Below, in pieces: positions 12,001 to 23,660 of a stretch of DNA of 64,000 nucleotides. The number at the start of each line of letters is the position of its first letter. Position 1 is the first letter of the stretch. The stretch spans positions 29,679,345-29,743,344 of the forward strand of contig OX467089.1 in assembly GCA_950106755.1 (NCBI GenBank). The letters are read 5' to 3'. This stretch comes from Climacium dendroides. Lineage: Eukaryota; Streptophyta; Bryopsida; Hypnales; Climaciaceae. Under the pieces are notes generated by a model, which worked only from the letters and a program-made list of their open reading frames with translations, searched no databases and was not told the DNA's origin. A program made the position numbers and the translations under genes.

Positions 12001-13591
12001 CCTCAGCCCGAGGATAACCCTTACAGAGACCACATAATAAATTGTCAGAAACGGTAGTGCATCCATAAGGATGGATAAAGGCAACTACAGCATGGACATG
12101 AATTTTATCTTCGCCTCGAAGATAAATGAGGGGTACCTTATACGCTGAGACGTTGTAGATGGCTTTATTCCCTCTCACTAGCCCCTCACTATCTGTGTTG
12201 GTAGGCCGCTTGAGCGCTTTCCAGACCTGCCTACATGCGGATATTTGATTTCCCCATATTGGCTGACTGTGAACGAGGTGATTAGAGGCATTGTACCACT
12301 TCGAAATATCTGTCAGCTGTGCTAGGTCTCTAGACCAGACAATCACAGCCTGCCACGTCTGCAGCTCGACCTTACGAGTCGAGCAACAACCTCCTTGTTG
12401 AAGGAGCTTGGCTGTAGTAATACTATGTTGGCCATCAATAATGTAGAAGCCTCCGTCCTTGATGGAATCCCAATCTTTAGGACACTCCTTCAAAAGCTTC
12501 TTATTGGCGCCCATGGGGGTCAAGCAAATTTTCTGTCTTTGCTGCTCTGAACCAAGATGAATGAGGGTCTTTTTTTGCTCATCCACCAATTTCATTTCAA
12601 GCTTCCGGATAATGTATCTTTCTTTGGCCAGGAAGCATTGCTTGATATTAACAGTGAATACCTGTGGATGAAAAATGAAGCACTTGCCATTTTTCTTCCG
12701 GAAATCTGATTGGTATGTAGCAGCAACCTTGTGTTTTTCGATTGGTTGCTTACCGGCTGGCTTCCGGGTATTCACGTTTGTTAGTATTGACCCTAAACTA
12801 CCCGCAGTGGTAGGGCGACTGTCCGGGATGGATTTCCTGCGTTTGTCGCTTGGCTCACCGGTACTCGTGTCCGGGTTATTTCTCTTTTGGGCTTGTGCGC
12901 GGGCCGTTCCTCTCCCACTTCCTCTGCTCCCTGTGCGGCCGCGCATACCAGACGCTGATCTGGTCTCAGCGGCAGTATCCGACCTTTGCTGACCACGACC
13001 TTGACTCGCCCGAGCAGGACCTTTTTGAACATGTTTCTGAGCTTGCTCTATCAGCTTATGAAACATGTATCCGACTTTCCTCGCCGTCACCCTGGCGTCC
13101 CTTCTAATCCATGGATGGTATCTTGTATGAAAGTTTGATGCCAAGCCATCGAGGTTTGCGGAGTGCAAGTCAACGATGAGGTTGTCGAAGTCAAAAACTC
13201 CCATAGGGTCGTCTTCATGGCAGACGATTGAATGGGTATGTTTAGTTTCGTTCCCTGTATTATTGAGGCCTTGCAAAGTGATGACAATGTACTTGTCCTG
13301 ATGATTCTCTATGAGTGCGATCTTCTCATTGAAGTTCCAGTTTACGTACATGCTAGTGTCCTACACTCGGTGACGCAGGTAGACATAGTTCTTGGACTCG
13401 TTGACACCAAAAGTCCATGACTCAACGACGGCTTTGAATTGCCAGAGCTTGCCGTAGAGCTCTGGCATTTCAGATATGAAGGGCTCCTCTTCCACCCATT
13501 TGGTGAACGGCTCAAGGAACGGGAGAGTAGTTGAGTAGTCATATTCAGATTCATCAACCATGTTGATATGGATCTCTGCATAGTAAACCAT
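9096..13591 (-). CDS. ParB/sulfiredoxin-like DGQHS protein with methyltransferase-like C-terminal half (element A)
   Basis: Multi-exon gene read right to left from the ATG at 13591. Exon boundaries seen: donor at 12136 and acceptor at 11925 (GAATTTGTGGACG follows); another intron at about 10397-10576; donor GTAAGG at about 9542. The first half has a Gly-rich, basic linker and then GGFYIIDGQHSI (coded near 12424-12450), the G-x-x-x-I-x-D/N-G-x-H signature of ParB-like and DGQHR folds. The part coded by 10995-11924 is strongly similar to the region C gene. After it come DVxLWIVGNSYD, a long hydrophobic segment, YRVHPMELRMEFYIDI and GENVIGVYTGSKFLIAAK-MYGLYYYGL. This last pattern resembles PF01555-type N4/N6 DNA methyltransferases around motif I, but no clean DPPY is visible. 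A charged coiled-coil tail (RKAFKKAKEARRRAEEL) and acidic end follow. In-frame TAG codons at 13361 and 10995 and a frame change near 10690 suggest decay or readthrough. Confidence 0.5.
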
Positions 13592-13883
13592 TATGATGAG
13601 AATTGGAATTTCATATTTATCTTCGAATTGAAGATAATGGAATAGAGAATTGCTGCCTATTGCAATTCGAGTGAATCATTATCAATGCAGGCAACACGTC
13701 ATATCCAGAGTAGTGTAAAATATACACATTTTATTCGTAAATGATATCTACAATTCAATATCTTCGTCCCGAGGATAGTACAGAACGATTTCTTCTTTTA
13801 ATTAAACTATATTGGATTTCTATTTTGTTTGGTTGATTTTATCCTCGAGTCGAGGATATAGTTCATTGTTCTAATTTGCTGGT

Positions 13884-14170
13884 CTTTATTTCATTTAGTT
13901 ATATTGAATGTGTGATTTTTAGTTGCTATTTATCCTCGGGCCGAGGATAAACTTGTTCTTATTTCATTTAGGTATATTGAATGTGTGATTTTCAAATGCT
14001 ATTTATCCTCGGCCCGAGGATAAACTTGTCCTTATTTCATTTAGGTATATTGAATGTGTGATTTTCAAATGCTATTTATCCTTGGCCCGAGGATAAACTT
14101 GTCCTTATTTCATTTAGGTATATTGAATGTGTGTTGAGTTCGTTGCTATTTATCCTCGGAACGAGGATAA
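13884..14170. repeat. Tandem repeat, ~74-bp unit, each with one family-A palindrome
   Basis: A unit containing TTTCATTTAGGTATATTGAATG followed by TATTTATCCTCG..CGAGGATAA recurs about four times with palindrome starts at 13930, 14003, 14076 and 14150. It lies directly upstream of the ParB-like gene (start 13591) and could serve as its control region or as a protein-binding array. Confidence 0.85.
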
Positions 14171-14255
14171 TAGTTATTTGTTAATTTATGTATTTCATTA
14201 GTTCTGGGGTTTCTTTGCATTAATAGCCTCTAGGTTATCTTCGACCCGAAGATGA

Positions 14256-14680
14256 TTGTCTTCACACAAAGATGATTTTTGTTGTTCACAGCATAAGAAC
14301 TGGAGAACATTAAGACATAAACCCTATTTGTAATACAATCACCTATGCACATGTAGAATACAAACATAGAATACAGTGCAGATTCAATTAGAACATGCAT
14401 ACAAACAAAAATGATATCATGCATTCAAACCAAGAGCATTGATTATTGAATGCCACTAAAAATTTTAGATGTACTGGATTCTCTACAGAAACCCTAATCC
14501 AAAACAAATGAACAGAAATTTCAAACCCAGATTCGAGAACGTATGGTGCTAACACTTGTATGGAAATTGAAACAAGCTATGAATTCATGAACACAAAGAA
14601 CAAGAACAAGAACATGAACTGCATACACAAAGCTCACAACTTGCATTTCACAAATTGAATGTTACTTACAGGAAATAAAA
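14256..14680. other. AT-rich non-coding stretch in element A
   Basis: No coding sequence or clear repeat seen. It is A-rich on the plus strand with AGAACAAGAACAAGAAC runs near 14595. Confidence 0.4.
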
Positions 14681-14689
14681 AAAAAAAAA

Positions 14690-15045
14690 CACCAGCAACC
14701 GCACACCAGCACTCGCACAGGTCGCACACCCGCACCTGCACAAGCAACTCGCTCACCCAAGCCCGCACAGGTCGCACACCTGCACCCGCACAAGCAACTC
14801 CTCACCCGCACAAGCAACTCGCTCACAACTGCATCCGCACAAGCAACTCGCTTGCACAACTGCACCCGCACCTTGCAACTCGCGCACCTCGCACAACTGC
14901 ACCCGCACCTTGAGCTAGAAGGAGGCGCAACTTGCGCACCTTGCACAACTGCACCCGCACCTTGCGCCAGAAGGAGGCGCAACTCGCGCACCTCGCACAA
15001 CTGCACCCGCACCTTGCGCCAGAAGGAGGTGCAACTCGCACAGAG
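14690..15045. repeat. Short tandem repeats rich in CACCCGCAC / GCACAAGCAACTCGC
   Basis: Units such as CACAACTGCACCCGCACCTT and AGAAGGAGGCGCAACTCGCG recur with a loose ~55-base period in the right part. Several frames stay open across the tract because of the repetition; these are not genes. The GC-rich block is unlike the AT-rich sequence around it. Confidence 0.75.
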
Positions 15046-15111
15046 TACTAAAAAAAAAAGCGCCGGGAGGGAACACGCGCCATGCCTTGATAGCCAGATT
15101 TGCCAAAACGC

Positions 15112-15600
15112 CAGGCAAGCCATGCCTGCCCGCCCAAAAAAATAAAAAAGAGCCCTCTGTATTGAACCAATTTTTCAGAATTTCTGCACTCCCCGGAAGT
15201 AATTCGGGGCCTCTGATTGCAAATATGAGTTCAGAATTTCAAAAAAAAAATTTGTGTAAAAAATAAAAAATTTCAGTGTTTTCTATGGGCAGGGGCAGGC
15301 AGGCATTTTGGCAAATCTGGCTGGGACTTCGTGCCGAGGCGCGCCGTGCCTCGGCCCTATGTTGCAGCCTCGGGGTTTAGGAGTTCCAGGGTTTCGGAGT
15401 TTCGGGGTTTCGAAGTTTCAAGGTTTCGGAGTTTCGGGGTTTCGGAGTTTCGGGGATTCAGGGTTTCGCTAGGCAGGCCATGCCCTGCCCGCCCAAGAAA
15501 TAAAAGGAGCCCCCCCTGTATTGAACCAATTTTTGGGAATTTCTACACTGCCCTGAGGTAATTCGGGGCCTCTCATTGCAAATATGAGTTCAGACCTACC
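15112..15600. repeat. Direct repeat pair (~125 bp) around a GGTTTCGGAGTTTC microsatellite
   Basis: A block with GCCATGCCTGCCCGCCCAA and TGTATTGAACCAATTTTT, followed by ATTCGGGGCCTCTNATTGCA, occurs at about 15115-15237 and again at about 15472-15594. Between them (15370-15465) lies a degenerate tandem of GGGTTTCGGAGTTTC. The pair could be the ends of a small decayed element or a local duplication. Confidence 0.7.
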
Positions 15601-18600
15601 TCCCCCAAACTTCCTTCTTCTAAGCTTCAAGGCCTATACACATAATTATTTGTTTTGAATCCTTGAACAATGGGCGGGTCAACATGGAAATCATCCATTT
15701 TGTCACCGTATGAATTGTTGGCTTAAAAAAATGATAATGTTTTTATTGGATTTCGAACTATTGTAGGTGATATTTCCTTTCCATTCAAAGTTTGGAGGAT
15801 GAATAGTTGCATTTTTGTCCTACACGAAGACATTTTTGTCATTCATCGACCTGAAAATGGACTTGGCATTATGTATTGTCTAGGGAATGTAAGGAAACTT
15901 CATCCAATTAAGTTTTTGTTGGGTCCTATTTTTCAAAAAAGCAACATTTGATTTTGAAGAATTGACATCTAAGCTCTATAAATGTTTCTTTAAAAAAAAA
16001 TCAACCCTTGAATGTAAGACCGATTATCATGGAAACTATACAACAAGGTTTATTGTCATTCATTGACTAGGAGATGGCTTTGGAGTTGTTTAGGGATTAA
16101 GAATGGTAAAAAAACCACATGATGGGATAATTCATTCCTTCTAGACTTTTAAATTTAATGTAGACTTTTTCTTACCACAAGAATCTACAAAAGAATTACA
16201 TATCCATTGGGGCTTTCCGTATTTTGTAATTTAAACAAATTTGACTAGAATTTAATCAATACTATTTCTAATTTGTTATATATCTAAGCCTCTAAATGAC
16301 CAACGTGTTTTTTGAGCTTTTTGGAATTCATTGTACTAAGTTTCAAATGAATCATGCATCTTTAAAACTTATACATTGGAACACAATTCCAAAATTCCAT
16401 ACCCTATTACAAGCTTACGATACATTTGCGACATTGCATATACTAAAATTTTATATGAAATAAAAAGTTTAGTAAATTTTGCTAAACTTCTAAAGTATTG
16501 TCATGAATAAAAGAATAATTAGATAATAAACTATTTGGTTTTTACAATTTGAATTTTTTTGGCAATAATAAAGAAGTAACTGTTACAATTCAGATGATTC
16601 TAGTCCATAAAGGTCTAAACACCATTTTCTAAAGATTTAACATTTAAAAAGGTATGGAACAACCATTAAATGAGATAAGAAATAAAATGAGGATTCAAAA
16701 ATATTCTAAAGTTGAATTCATGATTCTAGTGTGAATAAATTTGGTGCCATTTGTTTGGTACTTCACAACAAAACATTAAAATTAAGTATTCATTTTTTGT
16801 AGTTTAAAGAACTAGTATTTCTGAATTCATGGAGTAGGGTACTAGGGTTTAGGGTGGAATGAGAAAAAAAATAAACTTCTCCATTTTTTGCACTTGACTC
16901 TCTTCATAAAAAGTCCATGATTGTTGTGCATTGATTTTAGTTTTTAAAGTACAACGTACCCTTGGCTTGTTTTACTTCTTCATTCCATGTTAAAATGATT
17001 AAGAATTAGTTCAATATAAAGATTATCATGACAAAATTATAAAGTATAGCACTGACTCTAAATTTTTTATACTAGTTAGAAGATATGCCTTAAGTTCATT
17101 CATACAGAACTTGCACTTTTTGAATAATTATGTGTTTTAAGTACACAAGATGTAATAAAAGAATTCTTAAAACTTGTAGAGTATAGTATTTTCTCATGAT
17201 GATTATTTATGAGACATTGAAGTTGATCAAGTCTCTAAACCATGATGGAATTTATAATAATGATAGGTAGCAAGTGAATGCAAAGTCCATCATTCATTTC
17301 AATGTACTAACAAAGTAGTCCCATTTGAAGTTAATTATGCTTCAAATAATGGTTTGGGATGCCATGAAGGTGGACATGATGACTTTGTACAACATGGGTC
17401 TCTAAATTTTGTACGCTTCACATAATTACTAAGCTTTTAAAAATATGGTTGGTACTTTGTATAGTTCTACTTCTTTTTTAAATATTTTTATGGATGTGCT
17501 TTTTATTTCTTTGTATCTTCATAAAGTTTTTTTAATTTTGTTTCATTGTAGTCATTCATAGGATTGTGCAAACTTTATGTTTTTTCATCCAAATCATTCT
17601 AATTTTAAAAAAAAATTTAACAAAATTATATACTATACTAAACAATTATAATTCTTTCAAATTTATTCAACAATTTAACTGGAACAATATTTTGTTGATC
17701 TCCTAGAGTTATCTTCTTTAAAATTTCAAAGCTTATATGATTCTAATACTATAAAAACAACATAATTACCTTCATTTTCTTTGGTTGCCAATGTGCTGTA
17801 CAAGTCGAATAGCAAGAACTTAATGTGCTATTACGTAAATGAAAATTCCTTAGATTGTGTTAAAACATTCATGGAAAATAAAATATAACAATTACCGCAT
17901 TTTATACAATTGAATGTTAAAAATTCAAAATCGTACATTGTTTTTTGTTTTCAAAACTGAAGCTGAAAGTTCTGTATACTTTTTATGAAATTAAATTGGA
18001 GATTCAAAAGTACCATATAAGATTTTGGGTAATTTTGAACATGTACAATCATTTAGAAGTATACAAAATGTAAATCATTATGTTTTATCGTCACGCTTTA
18101 ATTTCAAAAATTTTAAGAAAAAAATTAATTTTAAATCAAAACATCCTTCAATTTCTAGATATCAGAATTCCAAGTAAAAATATGAATTGTCAATATGATT
18201 TGTAAAATCAAAATTAATTCGTGAACATATTCGTGAACAAATTCAATAAACATTGAATTCGTGAACACATAATTTATATTTGTTAAAGACTTTGTTGTTG
18301 TTGCTGAACCTTAAACCCTAAAAACCATGATCCCAAAATCCTAAAGTCCCAACTTCATGTCCTATTCAAAGCTTACATTAGGTACAATTCTGTTTATAGC
18401 CAATGCACATTGGATCCAGCATGTGCCAAATTGGTGTCGTTACCTCCCGTAAACATTCATCTAAAGCAGACATTAGAATAAACTATTTAAACAAAAAGGT
18501 TGGTTGGTGGGTGCTATAGAATTGCCAAATTTGCCAAATCCGAAATTCTTTTGTAATTTCAAAGAATATTTCCACATTTTACGAGAAAAGGGGACTGCCA

Positions 18601-18650
18601 AAAATTCCCCAAACTCCAAATCCCCCTATTAAAATCTTCATAACATCGGC
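15600..18650. other. About 3 kb of AT-rich DNA without genes (element A centre)
   Basis: I see no coding sequence on either strand, no palindromes of family A and no obvious element ends. There are only A/T runs and two degenerate telomere-like motifs. It separates the minus-strand gene cluster from the plus-strand DUF7869-type gene. Confidence 0.5.
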
Positions 18651-19230
18651 TATGTGAGATTCCATTTCTATTCTTGAAAATCTCCTTCACATTCCACATG
18701 ATTGTCATTATTTGCGGGATGAGAATGTCAACGCCCCCCTAATCCGAGGAGGTACTTCTCCCCTACGTCCTGAAAACCATGAAGAATTCAAATGCCGTTG
18801 TATTTCCCGCTCATATTCTCCCGCTAGTGTGTGCATTGTCTCTCTTCCTCCAGCACCTCATTTCCTCTCTCGTGTTTTCCAGTTTCCCCTCCTCCGCGTC
18901 CTCTTGCAGACATTGCTACCGCACTGCCTTTGAACTTATGTTTTTGCATTTCATTTGCAAGTTTATGTGACTAGGTGGCTTAGTTTCGCATTGGTTGTCG
19001 TAAGTTCCTCTATTTCCCTTCTTCCGTTCTCACTGAATGCTAGATTCCTGCTCTTGCTCCTTAGTATTAAGCGAAGGTACATGGAGTCTTACGTAGTCCT
19101 CCGAGTCTTGGAGTATTCAGAATTCCGGTGTCCCATCGCAAATGTTGTCCTCTGTATGTTATGTTCGAGAGTGAACAACCGACTTTCGCGCCGTAAATAA
19201 CGGAACCATAAATTTGTCTATCACATACAT
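18650..19230 (+). promoter_or_regulatory. Probable promoter and leader of DUF7869-type gene copy A
   Basis: A C/T-rich segment (TCTCTCTTCCTCC and TTTCCCCTCCTCC types) with higher GC content than the preceding 3 kb lies just before the palindrome array and the gene. It resembles in position and composition the 5100-5650 segment upstream of gene copy B. No clear TATA box was identified. ORFs here are short and not convincing. Confidence 0.35.
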
Positions 19231-19237
19231 GCATGGA

Positions 19238-19676
19238 GGTTATCCTCGGCTCGAGGATAATCACGACCATGCAAATATAATCACAATCATGCATAGAACA
19301 TGATTGTTGGATCGATGGCCTCCATGCATGTAGGTTATCCTCGAGCCGAGGATAATCTCCAACATGCATGTAGATTATCCTCGGCTCGAGGATAATCTCC
19401 AACATGCATGGAGATTATCCTCGAGCCGAGGATAACCTCCAACATACATGGAGGTTATCCTCGGCTCGAGGATAATCTCCATCATGCATGGAGGTTATCC
19501 TCGAGCCGAGGATAATCTCCAACATGCATGTAGGTTATCCTCGAGCCGAGGATAAGCTCCAACATGTCCGGGATTGTCTTCGGCCCGAGGATAACCTCCA
19601 TGCATGATGGAGATTATCCTCGAGCTGAGGATAACCTCCATGCATGTTGGAGATTATCCTCGAGCCGAAGATAATG
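19238..19676. repeat. Tandem array of ten family-A palindromes, 40-bp period
   Basis: Ten dyads of the TTATCCTCG..CGAGGATAA type start at about 19240, 19335, 19374, 19414, 19454, 19494, 19534, 19573, 19613 and 19653. The spacers are also near-palindromic (CTCCAACATGCATGGAGG type), so the array is a chain of alternating dyads. Centres alternate between GAGCC and GGCTC, i.e. the unit is seen in both orientations. It lies 380 bases upstream of the DUF7869-type coding start, probably in its 5' leader or first intron. Confidence 0.9.
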
Positions 19677-19993
19677 TCCACCACATACATACATGGAATG
19701 TCAATTATAACCATAGACATTCATTGACATTTGTGATGATATACAGAGTTCATATACATAATCAGTGTAACACTATAATGTCGTGTGTGGGAATGCATAA
19801 TATCTCTCAAGAGTGTTTGTAAGATGAAGTAATTAAAATCTGTTTTCTGGTTCTGTTTTTTAAATTCTTTACATTATCACTACTTTAGTCTTCGTGGATG
19901 GATTGTTATACATGATCACAAAATTGTTTACAATTTTACCCTCCAGTGGAATTCGCTTTGCTCTTGGATTTGTCAATGAGTCCTACTTTTTTA

Positions 19994-20014
19994 TTATCCT
20001 CGACTCGAGGATAT
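19994..20014. promoter_or_regulatory. Family-A palindrome in the intron before the DUF7869-type start
   Basis: A perfect dyad with arms TTATCCTCGA/TCGAGGATA and a one-base centre sits about 40 bases upstream of the acceptor at 20054. Copy B has a family-B palindrome in the equivalent place (24407-24429, acceptor near 24493). Confidence 0.7.
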
Positions 20015-20055
20015 TCACAATAGTATTACTTAATTGGTGTTCTCTCACGCGCAGA

Positions 20056-22905
20056 ATGGATACTTCAGATGCCAACGAGTTTACAGTTCCAGTGCCAACT
20101 TTGCCACCGGGTGTCGCAGCCTGCGAGAGATTTCCTCGAGATTCTTGGTATACCAAATGCGTCACACTCAGAAATGAAGAGGGGATAGAGGTGGCAAAAG
20201 GAATTTGTCATAGTGTTGATGATGATCTCGTCATTGACATGGACGGAGAGCCACTCGGTGATGACCGCGTTGCAATACAAATTGTAGAGTCTCTATGCGA
20301 GGAAGATGTTCCGTCGGAGTGGATGTGGTCCATGCACTCCTGGCACATTTCACGAGTCTTCCTTAATGGTGCCAGCTTATATGATCACGAGCAAACGCAT
20401 CTCTTCAATACTGCAGTCTCTTCAAGCGGTTCAAGGCGTTGTGTTCGGACTGGAGTTCGTTCATATGAAAGCTCACGTGAGAGGATTGAGCCTACCAATC
20501 TCTCGAAGAAAGAAGCTCTCCTCACTGAGCAAGCAATTGCTGATGTTTTTAGTATAAAGTGTTGCCAGAAGAATTGCTTGCAACCATTTCCACGTGGGCA
20601 GATTCAAGCCGTTCGGTCTCTACTTCATATTGACGGTGGAGTGTTCTGGCGCAAGTCACGTCTCCTTGACGTGCACAAGCAAACCCACAGTGATTCCAAT
20701 GGAAGGGACATGATCACCTTGGCAAACCATGAAATTTGTTCGATGGCTTGGTGCGCCATCCATGGAGTATCAAAGGCTACCTTTTATAGATACAAGAAGA
20801 TGGCAAAAGATGACCAAAAACCAGAGCATCATGGCAACCTTGGAATGAAAAAGCCTCGGACACACACTTTGCAAGCCACAACAATTCTTCGATTATTAGT
20901 GGAGAATGAAGCGGATTCAATGCCCCACAAATCGAGGATCCTTGAGTCCGGGGAGAAAGTCCCCTCCATGGTTCTACCGTCTGCATTTCGATGGAAGGAC
21001 AAGTTGCCACAGATCAACAATGTCAATTCTTCACTTCAATTGCATCGTATTTCGACTAGTGGATTGAGTAACATACGTCATCAATCTTTTCCAGAGTATG
21101 CTCCCAAGGCTAGAGGAGATAGTTTTGCTCGTTGTGGAACTTGCGATAGATATAGGCAACTCAAGAGTGCTTGCACTCCACGTTCACGAGCGCAAGACGT
21201 GTGGTCAAACAAATTGAGAGTGCATCTATCAGGACAGAAGGCACTTAGGGACTTGTATTATGGAAACCGCTCAATGTCTGAGATGTATCCTGACAAGGTT
21301 CTCACTATAATCCATGACAAGATGAATCACTCCAAGACTGCTTCCCCTCATTACTCTCACAAGAGTAAGGGGAATGATTCTTTCATGAAGATGCCTATCG
21401 CTGTTACAGGCATGATTGCTCATGGTCATGGAGATGTGCGATATGCGCACTATGGATTGGACATCTTTCCAACAGACTCCAACCATACTATTGGGTCCAT
21501 TGCAAAATTATTGCGAGATCTAGAGTCACAACCGAAGCATTCATCTCATCAATTGTTTGTAGGAAGAGAGCGTTCTGAACTGACAGTGGCTTTATTAATA
21601 GGCTCAGAGATTTGTATGGACTCCCTCGGGTCCCCCCCTGAAGTGTTGGTGGAAGCTCAACCTCTTCCTCCAACATTCACTCTTCAGCTTGACAATGCTT
21701 CTGGCGACAACAAGAATCGGTGGGATTTTGCATTCTGTTCTCTCCTTGTCTATAGAGCTATTTTTCGAGAAATATACATCAATTTCCTCATTGTTGGACA
21801 CACTCATGAAGACATTGATGCTCTATTTGGTCGTTGGAGCACCAAATTGAAGACGAATGACTACCCTACACTTCCAAGGTTGATGAAGTCTTTCATGGAT
21901 TGCGAAACACAACCCGTGATTCCTCATCTCATCGAGGAGGTTCCTGATTTTAAGCGATTTGTGGACGGGTATTTACATACATGCGATGATTCTCTATAGG
22001 GTCATTCTCAAGCGCAACAGTTCAAGTTCTATAAAGATTCCAATGGGTGGCCATTGATGCAGTACAAAATACTATGTACCGATGTTGATTGGTTGCCGAG
22101 AGAGGGTAGGGGAATTCGCTTGTGGAAGGAGACAATAGAGGGGCACCCTAAAGTCCCAAGGGGTAGTCCTTTACCTTTGGCACCCCAACAAATGCGTTGC
22201 TTTGATGAGATTTGCAAGGGTTTAGATGGATACATTGCATTGTGGGGGGCAATGGGAAATCAAGACTTATCTGGTGAGTTTAGGAGGAAGAATGAGCCGG
22301 TGCGGAAATATTGGGAGGGTGTGAGAAGTGCTCTCAATGCTCCACTTGTGGTGCATGAGACATTGCGGGATGGATTTTGGCCAAATTCTCGAATTACCGA
22401 TGAGGTGGAAGACCAATACCTAGATGATGGCACAATGCGTGAGGAGTTTGCAGAAGATGAACCTTTTGTTGGTCGCAGGCGTGATCGTCCACCTCCTTCA
22501 TTTCGTGTTGGCCGCGATGTATATGCAGGTTACTTAGTTGCTGTGCGACTCGCTGACGGTGACCTCCGTCCATTTTGGCTTGCTCGGGCTCTATCAAATC
22601 CTAATCCAGATCTAGGGCATGTCAATTCTATTCAACTTCAATATTGGACACCTACATCTTTTCATCACACCAATGAAGAAACATATGCTGGATGGGACAC
22701 AAAACAAGGGAATTCTTGGTGCGAGGATAAGGCTATCTCTCCGAGTTGGACGCATACAGACTACATTATGACTACTTGGAAGCCTCATTTCAAAGAAGGC
22801 ACTTCTGATCCAAGAGTTAGAATTCCCAAAACACAAATTGCTATCATCCAGTCATCAGTGGATGCATACGTATCTGGCGAAAGCAATAATGTATCTTTGG
22901 AGTGA
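20056..22905 (+). CDS. DUF7869-type protein, candidate DDE transposase, copy A (one in-frame TAG)
   Basis: I chose ATG 20056 (MDTSDANEF) because an acceptor (CGCAG, 20054) lies before it and copy B starts with the same MDT after an acceptor. The frame runs 949 codons to TGA 22905, broken once by TAG at 21997 (codon 648). Residues 30-112 (EVAKGICHS..GDDRVAIQI..WSMHSWHI..LYDHEQ) have the layout of plant TNP1/DUF8039 domains. Then come a Cys-containing segment, a helix-turn-helix-like GVSKATFYRYKK (237-248) and ARCGTC (Cys360, Cys363). The core is IIHDKMNH (Asp421), LQLDNASGDNKN (Asp546) and GHTHEDID (Glu585/Asp586); the spacing 125 and 39 suits an RNase H-fold D-D-E nuclease (inference). Residues ~810-910 (YLVAVRLADGDLRPFWLARAL..LQYWTPTS) suggest a Tudor/BAH-like beta module. 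It is the plus-strand gene nearest the right end of element A. Confidence 0.65.
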
Positions 22906-23660
22906 AAATGAATAGTTTGTAGGCATAGAAAGTCATTAGGAGTTCTGTGAGTTTGTAGGTTATTTTCTTAACTTTAGGAAGGATGAAAAAAAAATGGAAA
23001 AAAAGATTATAAAGAGTTGTAGAAGTTGATAGTTATTTTTAGATATGTCTCAAAAAAAATAATAAATAATTGTTAGAAAAAAATAGATGGAGAAGATGAA
23101 ATAGATTTACTTTTTTTATTCTTTTAGTTCATTGTTTTGATCTTTTTTATATTATTTTAGAATTTGATGTTATAGATGTTCTACAATATAATATATTTTT
23201 ATTTTTATTTCTTGTATTGTATTGTGTATTTTGTAAATTCTTCATTGTAATTTCATTGTCTATGACATTTGTTTTGGAACACTAGGAGTACTAATGTTTT
23301 CTATACAAAGTTCTCTATCTAAGCATATGTTTAATTCTTTACTTTGACGATGTAGTTTTTGGTAAGGCTAGGTGTACAGATGTATTCTATCATGGATTAT
23401 TTCAAAATTCTCTACCTCACCATATGTCAAACTATTTACTTAGATATTTTAGTTTAGTACTTATTATAAATGGTTCAAGTTCAAGTCCAAAATCCCTCTT
23501 TTCAACGTCCTTCACTACTATTTTTTTCCCCCAATTTCATAAACTTGTAGAAATTCTTTATACTTCCAGCATTTTATAGTCTCGATTTATTGAATTGTCT
23601 CAATTTAATGAACTCTTCTATTCACTAAATTTAGGAAGATGATTAAAATGAGAATCCACA
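22906..23660. other. 3' flank of the DUF7869-type gene, AT-rich
   Basis: No coding sequence. T-rich and A-rich runs suit a 3' UTR and polyadenylation region. The right inverted repeat of element A follows (23661-23713). Confidence 0.5.

Larger units (their letters stand above)
7539..14255. repeat. Dispersed family-A palindromes (half-site TTATCCTCG)
   Basis: Odd-length 21-base dyads of the form TTATCCTCG-NNN-CGAGGATAA, with C/T variants in both arms changed together, lie at 7539, 7576, 9337, 9518, 10459, 10553, 11997, 12105, 13617, 13757, 13839, 13930, 14003, 14076, 14150 and 14235. Most are in introns or between genes; 11997/12105 are both in one ParB-gene intron and 10459/10553 in another. 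The one at 9337 lies in an open frame. Paired changes (TCTTCG with CGAAGA) at 10553, 12105, 13617 and 14235 show that the dyad, not the exact base, is kept. Confidence 0.9.

Noticed and set aside
14659..15145. Several overlapping open frames (Cys-, Thr- or Arg-rich)
   Set aside because: Open in many frames on both strands because of the GC-rich tandem repeat; no domain pattern and no homologue.
19238..19676. CRISPR-like array (repeats of ~21 bases with ~19-base spacers)
   Set aside because: Spacers are nearly identical to each other and palindromic, units are in both orientations, there are no cas genes and the setting is eukaryotic. It is a tandem palindrome array.
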